Source of the DNA: Caldilineaceae bacterium SB0664_bin_27
GTDB taxonomy: Bacteria; Chloroflexota; Anaerolineae; Caldilineales; Caldilineaceae
Assembly: GCA_009838625.1 (NCBI GenBank)
Contig: VXRG01000026.1
Coordinates: forward strand, 1 to 45,942
Length of the DNA stretch: 45,942 bases
Direction of reading: 5' to 3'
Shown here: positions 1-7,852 of the stretch, in pieces
How positions within the stretch are numbered: the stretch's first letter is position 1
How the letters are laid out: each line of letters starts with the position of its first letter
Notes under the pieces: model-generated
Databases searched by the model: none
Seen by the model: the letters and a program-made list of their open reading frames with translations, nothing else
Told to the model about the DNA's origin: nothing
Translations under genes and position numbers: made by a program

Positions 1-158
1 GCGGAAAAAGGTTTTACGAAGTTCTCCGCGCCACTCCGCGTCCTCCGCGGACAAAGAAAAGTGTTCTTCCCGGCCCTTAGCGGAAAAAGGTTTTACGAAG
101 TTCTCCGCGCCACTCCGCGTCCTCCGCGGACAAAAAAAAAGGTGTTCTTCCCGGCCTT
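1..158. repeat. 79-bp direct tandem repeat, two copies
   Basis: Two near-identical copies with a 79-bp period (about 1-79 and 80-158). They differ mainly in the length of an A-run after the GCGGACAAA segment. Each unit carries several CCGCG motifs of the type CTCCGCG/CCTCCGCGG. The first copy starts at the window edge, so more copies may lie outside. No sensible protein is encoded. It looks like an intergenic dispersed-type repeat; the family is not identified. Confidence 0.8.
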
Positions 159-240
159 CTTTGGACCCACCGACTATCTTCGGCAATACTGGCAAACCAG
201 ATTAGATTCGACTGCCTTTGGGGGTACCCCCCTGAAAACG

Positions 241-270
241 TGCCAAATTGTGCCAAATTGTGCCAAATGC
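241..270. repeat. Short tandem repeat, 3 x 10 bp
   Basis: The unit TGCCAAATTG occurs twice exactly and a third time with its last two bases changed, directly head to tail. It lies just after the GGGGGTACCCCC palindrome at 220-231. It could be an iterated binding site or simple slippage; nothing shows which. Confidence 0.7.
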
Positions 271-483
271 CTTCAGCGCCTTCACCCTTGAGTTGTTGAG
301 TGGAACGCGGGACGCCCCAAGAAAGGCGACTGATAGCGACGGAACCTGCCAATTTTTTCAGCATCTGTGGGATGATGGAAAGAGGAGTGGGGATGGATTT
401 GAGGACCGGACAAGCGATAGTCGTTACCTGACGTACCCCTAAGTTCTCTCCCAATAAGATGCGATTGCCCTGGCCAGCGCCGT

Positions 484-512
484 TTGAATGTTTTTTCTGC
501 GCAGGGTATACT
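484..512 (+). promoter_or_regulatory. Sigma-70-type promoter of cluster A
   Basis: A -35 box TTGAAT (484-489), a 17-bp spacer and a -10 box TATACT (507-512). Transcription would start near 519 and give a leader of about 130 nt before the ATG at 648. This supports the start chosen for the Ldh2 gene, because the reading frame open from 459 would otherwise begin upstream of the promoter. Confidence 0.55.
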
Positions 513-647
513 TTTCGATACGAGACCGATGGCTCCCGCCGGCTTCTCCAACAACACATTTCCATTTGCGCGGGCTCCCGGAGCCGCCGTGAAGCGCGAC
601 TGCCCCTTTTTCTGCAACTAAGTCACCCAACAGAGGAACCCGCGCCA

Positions 648-1697
648 ATGCCAACGATTTCCCACGACAGCCTGAGAGAGTACGGCTCTGCCATCTTTGC
701 CGCAGCCGGCTTTCCTGCCGACCAGGGGCGTGACGTTACCGACCACCTGGTCGACTCCAATCTCGTAGGACATGACTCACACGGCGTGATTCGCTTGCCC
801 GGCTACATTACCGCCGTGCGAGAGGGAACTATGAAGCCGGTCGGCGCCCTCAAATTCGTGCGGGAGACTCCGGCATCGGTTGTCATTGACGCCCAGCGGA
901 TGCAGGGCATCGTCCTGGCGAAAAAGGCGATGGAAATGGCGGTCGAGCGCGCCAAGGAGCACACATTCGGCGCAGTTGCCGTCCACCAGTCAACCCATAT
1001 CGGCCGCCTGGGCGCGTTTCCGCCCATTGCAGCGGAACAGGACTGCATCGGCCTGCTCGTGCTCAACGGCGGAGGACCCTTCACCGCCCCCTTCGGCGGC
1101 ACGGGCCGGCGCTTGCCGCCCAATCCCCTCGCCTTCAGCGCGCCCCGGGCCGGCGGCGCCCCTCTGATGCTGGATATGACCACGAGCATGGTGGCCGGAG
1201 GTAAGGTGGATGTGCAGCGGGCGCGCGGGCTGCCCGTGCCGGACGACTGGCTCATCGACGAAGAGGGCAACGCCGTATTGGACCCGAACGCCTTCATGGA
1301 TGGCGGAGCCGCGATGTTGCCGGTTGGCGGCTCGGTCGGCCACAAAGGCTACGGGCTGGGTATGATGGTCGACGCTATCGCCGGTGGACTGTCCTGGGCC
1401 GGTTGCAGCGCCGACCCGCCCACCCGCGGCGCCTCCGGTTGGCTCGCGCTGGCAATAAAAATCGAGAGCTTCATCGATCCCGACGAATACAAGCAGGAAG
1501 TGGAAAAGCTGGTTGAATGGGTCTGGTCCTCCCCCAAGTTGCCTGGCGTGAAGAGGATCTACTACCCCGGTGAAATCGAAGAGGAACGACGTCAGCACCG
1601 TCTTGAACACGGGATTCCAATCGAAGAGAGCACCTGGACGCGTATAGTCGAAAGTGGAGAGGCCGTAAACATCTCTCCGCCGGAAGGACTACAGTAG
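648..1697 (+). CDS. Malate/L-lactate dehydrogenase family (Ldh2) oxidoreductase
   Basis: 349 residues, the usual size for the Ldh_2 family, which oxidises 2-hydroxyacids (malate, sulfolactate, ureidoglycolate) or reduces the 2-oxo forms with NAD(P)H in the cytoplasm. Visible family marks are GHDSHGVIRLPGY near residues 41-53, the STHIGRLG histidine segment near residue 118, and GHKGYGLGMMVDAIAGG in the C-terminal half. The ATG at 648 has an AGAGG ribosome site about 11 nt upstream and lies downstream of the promoter at 484-512. It is the first gene of cluster A, whose neighbours are also sugar-acid type enzymes. The exact substrate cannot be read from sequence; a 2,3-diketogulonate reductase (YiaK-like) role is one possibility. 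Confidence 0.9.
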   Translation: MPTISHDSLREYGSAIFAAAGFPADQGRDVTDHLVDSNLVGHDSHGVIRLPGYITAVREGTMKPVGALKFVRETPASVVIDAQRMQGIVLAKKAMEMAVERAKEHTFGAVAVHQSTHIGRLGAFPPIAAEQDCIGLLVLNGGGPFTAPFGGTGRRLPPNPLAFSAPRAGGAPLMLDMTTSMVAGGKVDVQRARGLPVPDDWLIDEEGNAVLDPNAFMDGGAAMLPVGGSVGHKGYGLGMMVDAIAGGLSWAGCSADPPTRGASGWLALAIKIESFIDPDEYKQEVEKLVEWVWSSPKLPGVKRIYYPGEIEEERRQHRLEHGIPIEESTWTRIVESGEAVNISPPEGLQ

Positions 1698-1752
1698 ACA
1701 ACCACCGCGAGCCCGCGCGAACGCTTCTTCACAGATTCCAGAAGGGTGAACC

Positions 1753-2460
1753 ATGTCAAATTACAAGAAACTGTTTCGCTCTCCCTACTCAGTGCCGAAC
1801 GGTCTTCAGATGACCGCTGACGGTCTCTGGATCGTCGATCAGATTACCGACCGCGTAATGCTGGTCGAACGCAACGGTGAGCTGGACTATTACGGCGTAC
1901 CCATGATGATTCATGAAATCCCCAGCGACTCCTCCAACACCAGCGGGATGGCCTGGGGCGAAGACAGCCTTTGGCTGGCTGCCAACGGCTCCGCCGACAA
2001 ATGGCGGCCCAAACGGGCGCATGACGCCGGCAAGTCGGCCGGCGAAGTGCTGCGCGTCGATCCCGAGACCGGCAAGACGATCTCGCGCCATCCCCTGCCC
2101 AACGGCGGCGGCACCCATGGCATCGAGTACGACAACCATGAACCCGGCCACCTCTGGCTGACGACCCTCAAGGACCAGACGCTCACCAAAATGCGTATCA
2201 GCGACTGGTCGGTCCAGCACATAATCCCCCTGCCTTACACGCGCGCCCATGGCGTCGTGCGCGAGGAGGACGGCCTCTGGGTTGTCCATACCGGCCACCG
2301 CGTCATCGTAAAACTGAGCCTGAACGACGGCTCCGAGCTGGATCGCATCACCGTTCCCGATTCGGAACCGGAGCCGCACGGCCTCAGCGCCGACCCTGAC
2401 AGCCGCTTCATTTACTGCGATGCGTCGTCAGGATCTGTGGTCGCCATCTCGGAGTCTTAA
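1753..2460 (+). CDS. Beta-propeller protein, Vgb/SMP-30-like
   Basis: 235 residues of repeated beta-propeller blades. Each blade carries a small Gly motif followed by DGLW or a similar turn: PNGLQMTADGLWIVD, SGMAWGEDSLWLA, HGIEYDN, AHGVVREEDGLWVV, PHGLSADPD. The recurring His-Gly pair resembles virginiamycin B lyase-like and SMP-30/gluconolactonase-like propellers. No signal peptide is seen, so it is probably cytoplasmic. The ribosome site AGAAGGGTG precedes the ATG. A clear paralogue lies at the other end of the window (45090-45770, minus). The next gene starts 4 nt after this stop, so the two are likely co-translated. A lactonase or lyase role on a sugar-acid intermediate is inferred, not shown. 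Confidence 0.75.
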   Translation: MSNYKKLFRSPYSVPNGLQMTADGLWIVDQITDRVMLVERNGELDYYGVPMMIHEIPSDSSNTSGMAWGEDSLWLAANGSADKWRPKRAHDAGKSAGEVLRVDPETGKTISRHPLPNGGGTHGIEYDNHEPGHLWLTTLKDQTLTKMRISDWSVQHIIPLPYTRAHGVVREEDGLWVVHTGHRVIVKLSLNDGSELDRITVPDSEPEPHGLSADPDSRFIYCDASSGSVVAISES

Positions 2461-2464
2461 CGCA

Positions 2465-3283
2465 ATGCCGTTCTCCTGCCTCCCTGCCTCCCTCTACCCT
2501 GAAATCAGCAGTGGCGAGCGCACTCTGGCCGGCTGGTTCCGCCTGGCCGCCGAGATCGGTCTGGACGGAGCCGACATCAGTGTGGCCCACCTGGACTCTC
2601 TGGAAAACCGGTATCTGAACGGTCTGCGCAGGCAGGCGCAGGACGCAGGCGTAGTGATTGCAGGCATGGTAACCTATACCGACTTTACCCACCCGGATCC
2701 GGCCGTGAGGCTGCAGCACCGGCAGGAGCTCCGCAGCTACATCGACGCGGCAGCGCAGCTGGGCGTAAGCCTTCTGCGCGTCACCGCCGGACAGAACCAC
2801 CCCGGCGTCAGCCGTCAGGACGGCGTTTCCTGGGCTGCAGAGGGCCTGTCGGAATGGGTCGACGAAGCAAACGCCGCAGGCGTCACCCTCGTCTATGAGA
2901 ACCATGCCATTGGCTACGTCTGGACCTATTTCGACTTCTCACAGACAGCCTCCGTCTTTCTCGAAATCTGCGACAGGACCGCCGGCAGCGGTTTGCAGCT
3001 CCTCTTCGACACGGCCAATCTCCTGGCCGTCGACGACGACCCGCTTGAAGTGTTGGACGCCGTCATGCCCCGCGTCGCCGCAGTCCATGTCAGCGACATC
3101 AGGCAGAAAGGCTCCTTCGAGCCCGTTCTCATTGGCAGCGGCGTAACGCCCCTGGAAGCGATCTTTGAACGCCTGCGCCATGCCGGTTTCGACGGTTGGA
3201 TCTCTGTAGAAGAGGCCAGCAAGACCGGCGAAGAAGGTTTCCGTCAGGCCATCCCGAAAGCCAGGGAACTTTGGCTGAACTGA
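2465..3283 (+). CDS. Sugar phosphate isomerase/epimerase (xylose isomerase-like TIM barrel)
   Basis: 272 residues with the AP_endonuc_2/xylose-isomerase-like TIM-barrel pattern. The expected divalent-metal ligands are visible: E145 (VYENH), D182 (LLFDTAN), H208 (VHVSDI) and E249 (ISVEE). Such proteins isomerise or epimerise keto- and aldo-sugars, inositols or hydroxypyruvate. The start at 2465 lies 4 nt after the preceding stop; an earlier in-frame ATG at 2420 would overlap the propeller gene by 41 nt and is less likely. It sits between the propeller and a D-2-hydroxyacid dehydrogenase, in line with a sugar-acid pathway. Substrate unknown. Confidence 0.88.
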   Translation: MPFSCLPASLYPEISSGERTLAGWFRLAAEIGLDGADISVAHLDSLENRYLNGLRRQAQDAGVVIAGMVTYTDFTHPDPAVRLQHRQELRSYIDAAAQLGVSLLRVTAGQNHPGVSRQDGVSWAAEGLSEWVDEANAAGVTLVYENHAIGYVWTYFDFSQTASVFLEICDRTAGSGLQLLFDTANLLAVDDDPLEVLDAVMPRVAAVHVSDIRQKGSFEPVLIGSGVTPLEAIFERLRHAGFDGWISVEEASKTGEEGFRQAIPKARELWLN

Positions 3284-3307
3284 AGACCACATTCCGATAT
3301 AACGCCT

Positions 3308-4369
3308 ATGTCCCAAAAACGACCCAAAGTGCTGCTGGCCTTCAACGACGACATCCGCTACAACCATGTGGATTCGCAGGATCTGACCCGGCTGGAAACG
3401 TTCGCCGACTGGGACTGGTTCTCCTGCGAAGGGGGCGGCATTTACGACACCAATACCGACCCGCAGGCGGCACTCGATTTCTCCAAAACACTTCCAGGCC
3501 ATGACGCGCTGGTCGTCTGCCTCGGTGCGCCGACCGTGACCGCGGACATACTGGACGCCGCTCCCACCCTCAAAATAATCGGTGAAATGGAGGGCGATCG
3601 TTTCGCCAGCCGCATCGATCTTGACGCGGCCTGGGCGCGCGGCATCCGCACCGTCGATACCACCAACGCCTCCTCCTATCCGGTCTCCGAATGGGCGCTG
3701 GCTATGATTCTCGTCTGCCTCAAAAACGGCGGCGCACACTTTCGCCGCATGATCTCCGGCCAGACCGCGTTCGATCGCTCTCTGGCGGTCGGTATGCAGG
3801 GCATTCTGTGGGGCCGCAGGGTCGGCCTGATCGGCTGCGGACACATGGGCCGGCGCCTCATGAAATTCCTGCGCGCCTTCGAGACCGAAATCTGGGTCCA
3901 CGACCCCTATTTGCCCCAGGAGCTTCCCGAGGCCCTGGGCTTTCTGCAGACAAGCCTGGAAAACGTCCTCTCCTGCGATGTTGTCGTCTGCCTGGTTCCT
4001 CACACCCCCAGGACAGAAGGTATGCTCGGCAAAGAGGAGCTGGCCCTTTTGCGCCCCGGCGCCGTCTTCGTCAGCGTCTCCCGCGGCAAAGTGACCGACT
4101 CGGCCGCGCTTATAGAAAGGCTGAAACAGGGCGATATCGTCGCCGGCCTTGACGTATTCGACCCGGAACCGGTTCCCCCCGACAGCGAAATCCTCCAGCT
4201 GCCCAACGTCTTCCTCAGCCCCCACATCGGAGCCTTCGGAGGGCCGGCAGGGTCGCTGGGCTTCTTTTCGCTCATGGTGGATGAGCTGTATCGCTTCTTC
4301 CATGGACACGAGACCCAGTTCGACCTGACACCGCGCGCCCAGGCCAACCGCACCGGGACGGATCCATAG
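3308..4369 (+). CDS. D-2-hydroxyacid dehydrogenase, NAD-binding
   Basis: 353 residues of the D-isomer specific 2-hydroxyacid dehydrogenase family, which interconverts D-2-hydroxyacids and 2-oxoacids. The Rossmann motif GLIGCGHMGRR is followed by an acidic dinucleotide-specificity site (VHDPY), which favours NAD. The catalytic Arg (VSRGKV), Glu (FDPEP) and His (SPHIGA) are all present. The ribosome site before the ATG at 3308 is weak. It follows the isomerase gene by 24 nt on the same strand, so it is probably in the same transcript. Substrate unknown; glyoxylate/hydroxypyruvate or a longer 2-keto acid are possible. Confidence 0.9.
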   Translation: MSQKRPKVLLAFNDDIRYNHVDSQDLTRLETFADWDWFSCEGGGIYDTNTDPQAALDFSKTLPGHDALVVCLGAPTVTADILDAAPTLKIIGEMEGDRFASRIDLDAAWARGIRTVDTTNASSYPVSEWALAMILVCLKNGGAHFRRMISGQTAFDRSLAVGMQGILWGRRVGLIGCGHMGRRLMKFLRAFETEIWVHDPYLPQELPEALGFLQTSLENVLSCDVVVCLVPHTPRTEGMLGKEELALLRPGAVFVSVSRGKVTDSAALIERLKQGDIVAGLDVFDPEPVPPDSEILQLPNVFLSPHIGAFGGPAGSLGFFSLMVDELYRFFHGHETQFDLTPRAQANRTGTDP

Positions 4370-4490
4370 ACTGGAACTCTGAATTTAGCGTCCAATGCAA
4401 TGAGTTTGATTCACCATTCCTATAGTGCTTAAGGATTTAACGTATTTCACGACAGCCACACCAGCTAAGTAGACGTAGTCGGGAACACTG

Positions 4491-4826
4491 ATGGCATTTG
4501 AATCTCTAGACCAACATATCGAGATTACCCCTGGAATAGTAGGTGGCAAACCCCGTATCGCCGGACGCCGGATAACAGTAGAGAACATCGTTATCTGGCA
4601 CGAGCGCATGGGCAAGTGCGCCGACGAGATTGCTGCCGAATACGATCTTTCGCTGTCTGACGTGTACGCAGCTCTGGCATACTACTTCGATCATCGAGCC
4701 GAAATTGACCGATCGATGGAGGAAAGCGAAGCATTTGTCGAAGAGCTGCGCCGGCGAACACCTTCGAAGCTGCTGGAAAAACTTCATTGTCAGATGCAGA
4801 ATGGCCAAGATGGGGTTCTATTCTGA
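4491..4826 (+). CDS. DUF433 family protein, antitoxin-like, orphan
   Basis: 111 residues. The segment ITPGIVGGKPRIAGRRITV followed by a short helical part (ADEIAAEYDLSLSDVYAALAYYFDHRAEID) is the DUF433 signature, a winged-helix-like domain often found as an antitoxin beside a DUF5615 PIN-like toxin. No toxin gene follows: 4827-4955 has no plausible reading frame. Its position between two metabolic genes, and its A/T-richer codon choice than its neighbours, suggest an insertion. It may act as a solitary DNA-binding protein or be a leftover antitoxin. Confidence 0.82.
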   Translation: MAFESLDQHIEITPGIVGGKPRIAGRRITVENIVIWHERMGKCADEIAAEYDLSLSDVYAALAYYFDHRAEIDRSMEESEAFVEELRRRTPSKLLEKLHCQMQNGQDGVLF

Positions 4827-4866
4827 AGTCAACGTCAGGGAAACTCGGAGCGACCTGTTTTTCTTG

Positions 4867-4895
4867 TTGAGAATCAAACTCTATCGCACTCTAGT
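4867..4895 (+). promoter_or_regulatory. Candidate promoter for the SDR-E1-E2 operon A
   Basis: TTGAGA (4867-4872), a 17-bp spacer and TCTAGT (4890-4895), about 60 bp before the SDR start. The -35 matches consensus at five of six positions and the -10 at four. It would separate the dehydrogenase-complex genes from the upstream DUF433 gene. Confidence 0.4.
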
Positions 4896-4955
4896 TTCTC
4901 TCACTGTTCCGAACAACAGGTGCCTGTGGCGCCTAATGTACATCAGAGGAAGGCA

Positions 4956-5762
4956 ATGAATCTGGAACTCGCAGGTCAGGTCGCCGTCGTAGTTGGCGGC
5001 GCAAACGGAATGGGCCGCATGATCGCCAAGACCTTCGCTGACGAAGGCGCCGGCGTAGCGCTGCTCGATCGCGATCCGGTCGTGGACGAAGTTGCGCAGG
5101 AAGCCGCCTCTCATGGCGTCGATTCATTTTCGGAGCAGGTCGACGTCACCGATTTCGCCGCGTTGCAGGCAGCCGCGACCCGCATCGAAAAGGAGCTCGG
5201 GCCGGTACGCCACGTTGTCTTCACCGTCGGCATCGATTCGGGCAAAGGCGGCTTCCCTTTTTGGAACCTGGAGCCCTCCGACTGGCCCCGCGTCCACGAA
5301 GTGAATGTGCTCGGTGCCGTTAACACCGCCCACGCCTTCTATGAACCAATGATCGCCAGGCGGCAGGGCACCTTCCTCTTCTTCTCCTCCGTATCAGGCC
5401 AGATAGGCTCGCAGACCGATCCCCCCTATAGCGTCTCCAAGGCCGCGGTGCTGAGCTTCATGCAGATTGCCGCCAAGGATTTTGCCGCCTACAATATACG
5501 TGCCAACGCAATCTGCCCTGGAATGGTCGACACGCCGCTCCAAAGGCGGATCCACAAGTTTTCGATCGCCGATATGCCGGAGGACGAGAGACCCACCTAC
5601 GAAGAATGGTGTACCGAGAAGATCGGCCGCTTGGCCGTTCTGGGCCGCTTGGTTTCCCAGGAGGAGATCGCCTCCACCGTCGTCTTCCTGGCCTCTGAAC
5701 ACGCCCGCAATATCACCGGCCAGGCCATTAACGTTGATAGTGGCTGGGTCATGCACTGGTAA
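4956..5762 (+). CDS. SDR family oxidoreductase (cluster A)
   Basis: 268 residues, classical short-chain dehydrogenase/reductase. The N-terminal glycine motif is GGANGMGR (residues 14-21), the catalytic pair is Y158/K162 (YSVSK) with Ser at about 145, and the C-terminus has the usual INVDSGWVMHW end. The usual NNAG motif is replaced by FTVG. The ATG at 4956 has a strong AGAGGAAGG site; an upstream in-frame start at 4920 lacks one. It lies 28 nt before E1alpha, so it is probably co-transcribed with the dehydrogenase complex. In acetoin systems an SDR makes acetoin from 2,3-butanediol; here a hydroxy-acid or sugar-acid substrate is equally possible. Confidence 0.9.
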   Translation: MNLELAGQVAVVVGGANGMGRMIAKTFADEGAGVALLDRDPVVDEVAQEAASHGVDSFSEQVDVTDFAALQAAATRIEKELGPVRHVVFTVGIDSGKGGFPFWNLEPSDWPRVHEVNVLGAVNTAHAFYEPMIARRQGTFLFFSSVSGQIGSQTDPPYSVSKAAVLSFMQIAAKDFAAYNIRANAICPGMVDTPLQRRIHKFSIADMPEDERPTYEEWCTEKIGRLAVLGRLVSQEEIASTVVFLASEHARNITGQAINVDSGWVMHW

Positions 5763-5790
5763 GAATCCGGTCTAACCATGGGGTGACGCT

Positions 5791-6783
5791 ATGAGTGAAA
5801 CGAACGATACCAATCCGAGCCTGAATGAATTGGACGCCGAACATTGGCTCCAGGCCTACGAGCAGATGGTCAAGATTCGCACTTTCGAGGAGACCGCCAA
5901 CGAGCTCTACACCAGCGCGCGCATGCCGGGTATTACGCACCTCTACATCGGCGAGGAAGCTATCGCCGTCGGAGTCTGCGAAGCCCTGCGCCAGGACGAC
6001 TACATCACCAGCACGCACCGCGGCCACGGCCACTGCCTGGCCAAGGGCGCAGCGCTGGACAAAATGTTCGCAGAGCTCCTGGGCAAGGAAGCCGGCTACT
6101 GCCGCGGCAAAGGTGGCTCGATGCACATCGCCGATCAGGAAACCGGCAACCTGGGCGCTAATGGCATCGTCGGCGGCAGCGCAGGCATCGCCACCGGCGC
6201 AGGCATGTCCATTAAGCTGCGGGGTACCGACCAGGTTTCGGTCTGTTTCTTTGGCGACGGCGCATTGGGGCAGGGTCTGTTGTACGAGTCGATGAATATG
6301 GCCCAACTCTGGAAGCTGCCTGTAATCTATGTCTGCGAAAACAACCAGTATGGCGAGTATACGCACAACTCCAAGGCCGCAGCCGGCTCCATGGTCGGTC
6401 GGGCCTCGGGCTTCGGCGTCCATGCGCAGGCTATCGACGGCCAGGACATCCGCACCGTGCATGCCACCGCCCGACTTGTCATCGACCGGGCGCGCAAAGG
6501 AGGCGGTCCGGCCTTCCTCGTCTGTAACACCTATCGATTCCGCGGGCATCATGTCGGCGATATCGACCGCCCCTACCGTACTCGCGAAGAGGAAGAGGAA
6601 TGGGCCAAGCGGGACCCGCTGACTCTTCTCGAGGACTGGCTGTTGAAAAGTAAGCAGGCGGAAGAGCATGTCCTGGAGCGAATCCAGCAGGAAGTAAAGA
6701 CCGCCGTTGACGACGCGGTTGCCTTCGCCGAAGAGGCGTCGTTCCCCAGTGAAAGCGAGGTGGACAATCATGTCTACGCTTGA
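5791..6783 (+). CDS. 2-oxoacid/acetoin dehydrogenase E1 component, alpha subunit (cluster A)
   Basis: 330 residues. It forms the thiamine-diphosphate binding half of E1, which decarboxylates a 2-oxoacid or cleaves acetoin and passes the acyl group to E2. The ThDP motif runs from GDG (155-157) to NN (184-185), and THRGHGH (75-81) and GKGGSMHIAD (107-115) are strongly acetoin dehydrogenase AcoA-like. The length also fits AcoA better than the longer pyruvate E1alpha proteins. A GGGGTG ribosome site precedes the ATG. Its end overlaps the E1beta start by 14 nt, which implies translational coupling. Pyruvate, a branched 2-oxoacid and acetoin cannot be told apart from sequence alone. Confidence 0.92.
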   Translation: MSETNDTNPSLNELDAEHWLQAYEQMVKIRTFEETANELYTSARMPGITHLYIGEEAIAVGVCEALRQDDYITSTHRGHGHCLAKGAALDKMFAELLGKEAGYCRGKGGSMHIADQETGNLGANGIVGGSAGIATGAGMSIKLRGTDQVSVCFFGDGALGQGLLYESMNMAQLWKLPVIYVCENNQYGEYTHNSKAAAGSMVGRASGFGVHAQAIDGQDIRTVHATARLVIDRARKGGGPAFLVCNTYRFRGHHVGDIDRPYRTREEEEEWAKRDPLTLLEDWLLKSKQAEEHVLERIQQEVKTAVDDAVAFAEEASFPSESEVDNHVYA

Positions 6784-7798
6784 GAACGGAATCCATTGCA
6801 GCCCGGCCATTCACGCGCCGGGAGAACGTCAGATAACATTCGGCCAGGCTATTCGTGAAGCGATTGCTGAAGAGATGGCTCGCGATGAGCGCGTCTTTGT
6901 AATTGGCGAGGATGTCGCTGCAGCCGGCTCGGTCTTCAAAGTGCTGGTTGGTCTGCTGGATGAGTTCGGCCCTGAACGCGTCATAGACTCCCCCATTTCG
7001 GAGGCGGGTATCGCCGGCATCGGCGTGGGCGCGGCTATCACGGGTATGCGGCCCATTGTGGACATCATGTTTGGCGACTTCACCACCCTGGTGATGGACC
7101 AACTGGTCAACCAGGCAGCCAAGACCCACTACATGTCCGGCGGTAAACTGACAGTGCCCATGGTCCTGCGAACGACCCTGGGGGCCAGCCGCCGCTCTGC
7201 AGCCCAGCACAGCCAGTCTCTGCATGCCCTTTTCAGTCACATCCCCGGTCTGAAGGTAGCCCTCCCCGCAACGCCGTTCGACGCCAAGGGTTTGATGAAA
7301 AGCGCCATCCGCGACGAAAATCCCGTCGTTATCTTCGAAGACAAAATGCTCTATCAGGAACAGGGCCCGGTACCCGAAGAGGAGTATACGCTTCCCTTGG
7401 GCCAGGCCGACGTGAAGCGTACCGGCGACGACATCACCATCGTCGCCACAAGCTCAATGGTGTACGTAGCCCTCGAAGCCGTCGAAAAACTGGATTCGAT
7501 CGGCATCAGTGCCGAGCTTATCGATCCCCGCACGACGACCCCGCTTGACACGGATACGCTCGTCCAGTCCGCCCGCAAGACCAGTCGGGCGCTCGTACTG
7601 GACGAGGGCTACCGGCAGTATGGCGTCACGGGTGAAATTGCGTCAGTCATTGCCGACGGAGCATTCTACTATCTGGATGCTCCGGTTAAGCGCATTGGAG
7701 CGATGAACGTACCTGTTCCGTTTTCTCCGGCGATGGAAGATCTGACGATCCCGAACGCTGACTACGTTGTCGAGACGGCCAAGTCCCTGTGCGGTTGA
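6770..7798 (+). CDS. 2-oxoacid/acetoin dehydrogenase E1 component, beta subunit (cluster A)
   Basis: 342 residues of the transketolase-like E1beta family, partner of the preceding alpha subunit. The N-terminal part has the GEDV motif, then DSPISEAGIAGIGVGAA, the active-site segment AQHSQSLHALFSHIPG, and the C-terminal transketolase domain (IDPRTTTPLDTDTL). The ATG at 6770 overlaps the E1alpha stop by 14 nt and has a GCGAGGTGG site in front. An in-frame ATG at 6707 would lie deep inside E1alpha and is rejected. Together with E1alpha and the E2 that follows it makes a full E1-E2 set; no E3 follows. Confidence 0.92.
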   Translation: MSTLENGIHCSPAIHAPGERQITFGQAIREAIAEEMARDERVFVIGEDVAAAGSVFKVLVGLLDEFGPERVIDSPISEAGIAGIGVGAAITGMRPIVDIMFGDFTTLVMDQLVNQAAKTHYMSGGKLTVPMVLRTTLGASRRSAAQHSQSLHALFSHIPGLKVALPATPFDAKGLMKSAIRDENPVVIFEDKMLYQEQGPVPEEEYTLPLGQADVKRTGDDITIVATSSMVYVALEAVEKLDSIGISAELIDPRTTTPLDTDTLVQSARKTSRALVLDEGYRQYGVTGEIASVIADGAFYYLDAPVKRIGAMNVPVPFSPAMEDLTIPNADYVVETAKSLCG

Positions 7799-7852
7799 GA
7801 TTGCCCGCCCTCCCGGACTATTGACCTGAGTACGCCCAAATAGGGGGACTGC

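Larger units (their letters stand above)
159..647. other. Gene-free region upstream of the Ldh2 gene
   Basis: No convincing gene on either strand; the short reading frames here have no family resemblance. It holds a perfect 12-bp palindrome (GGGGGTACCCCC, 220-231), three exact copies of a 10-bp unit (241-270) and a promoter-like sequence (484-512). Confidence 0.6.

Noticed and set aside
2939..4309. Minus-strand reading frame of 456 codons
   Set aside because: Antisense to the isomerase and D-2-hydroxyacid dehydrogenase genes; composition typical of an antisense shadow.
5749..6810. Minus-strand reading frame of 353 codons
   Set aside because: Antisense to the E1alpha gene, which has full ThDP motifs.
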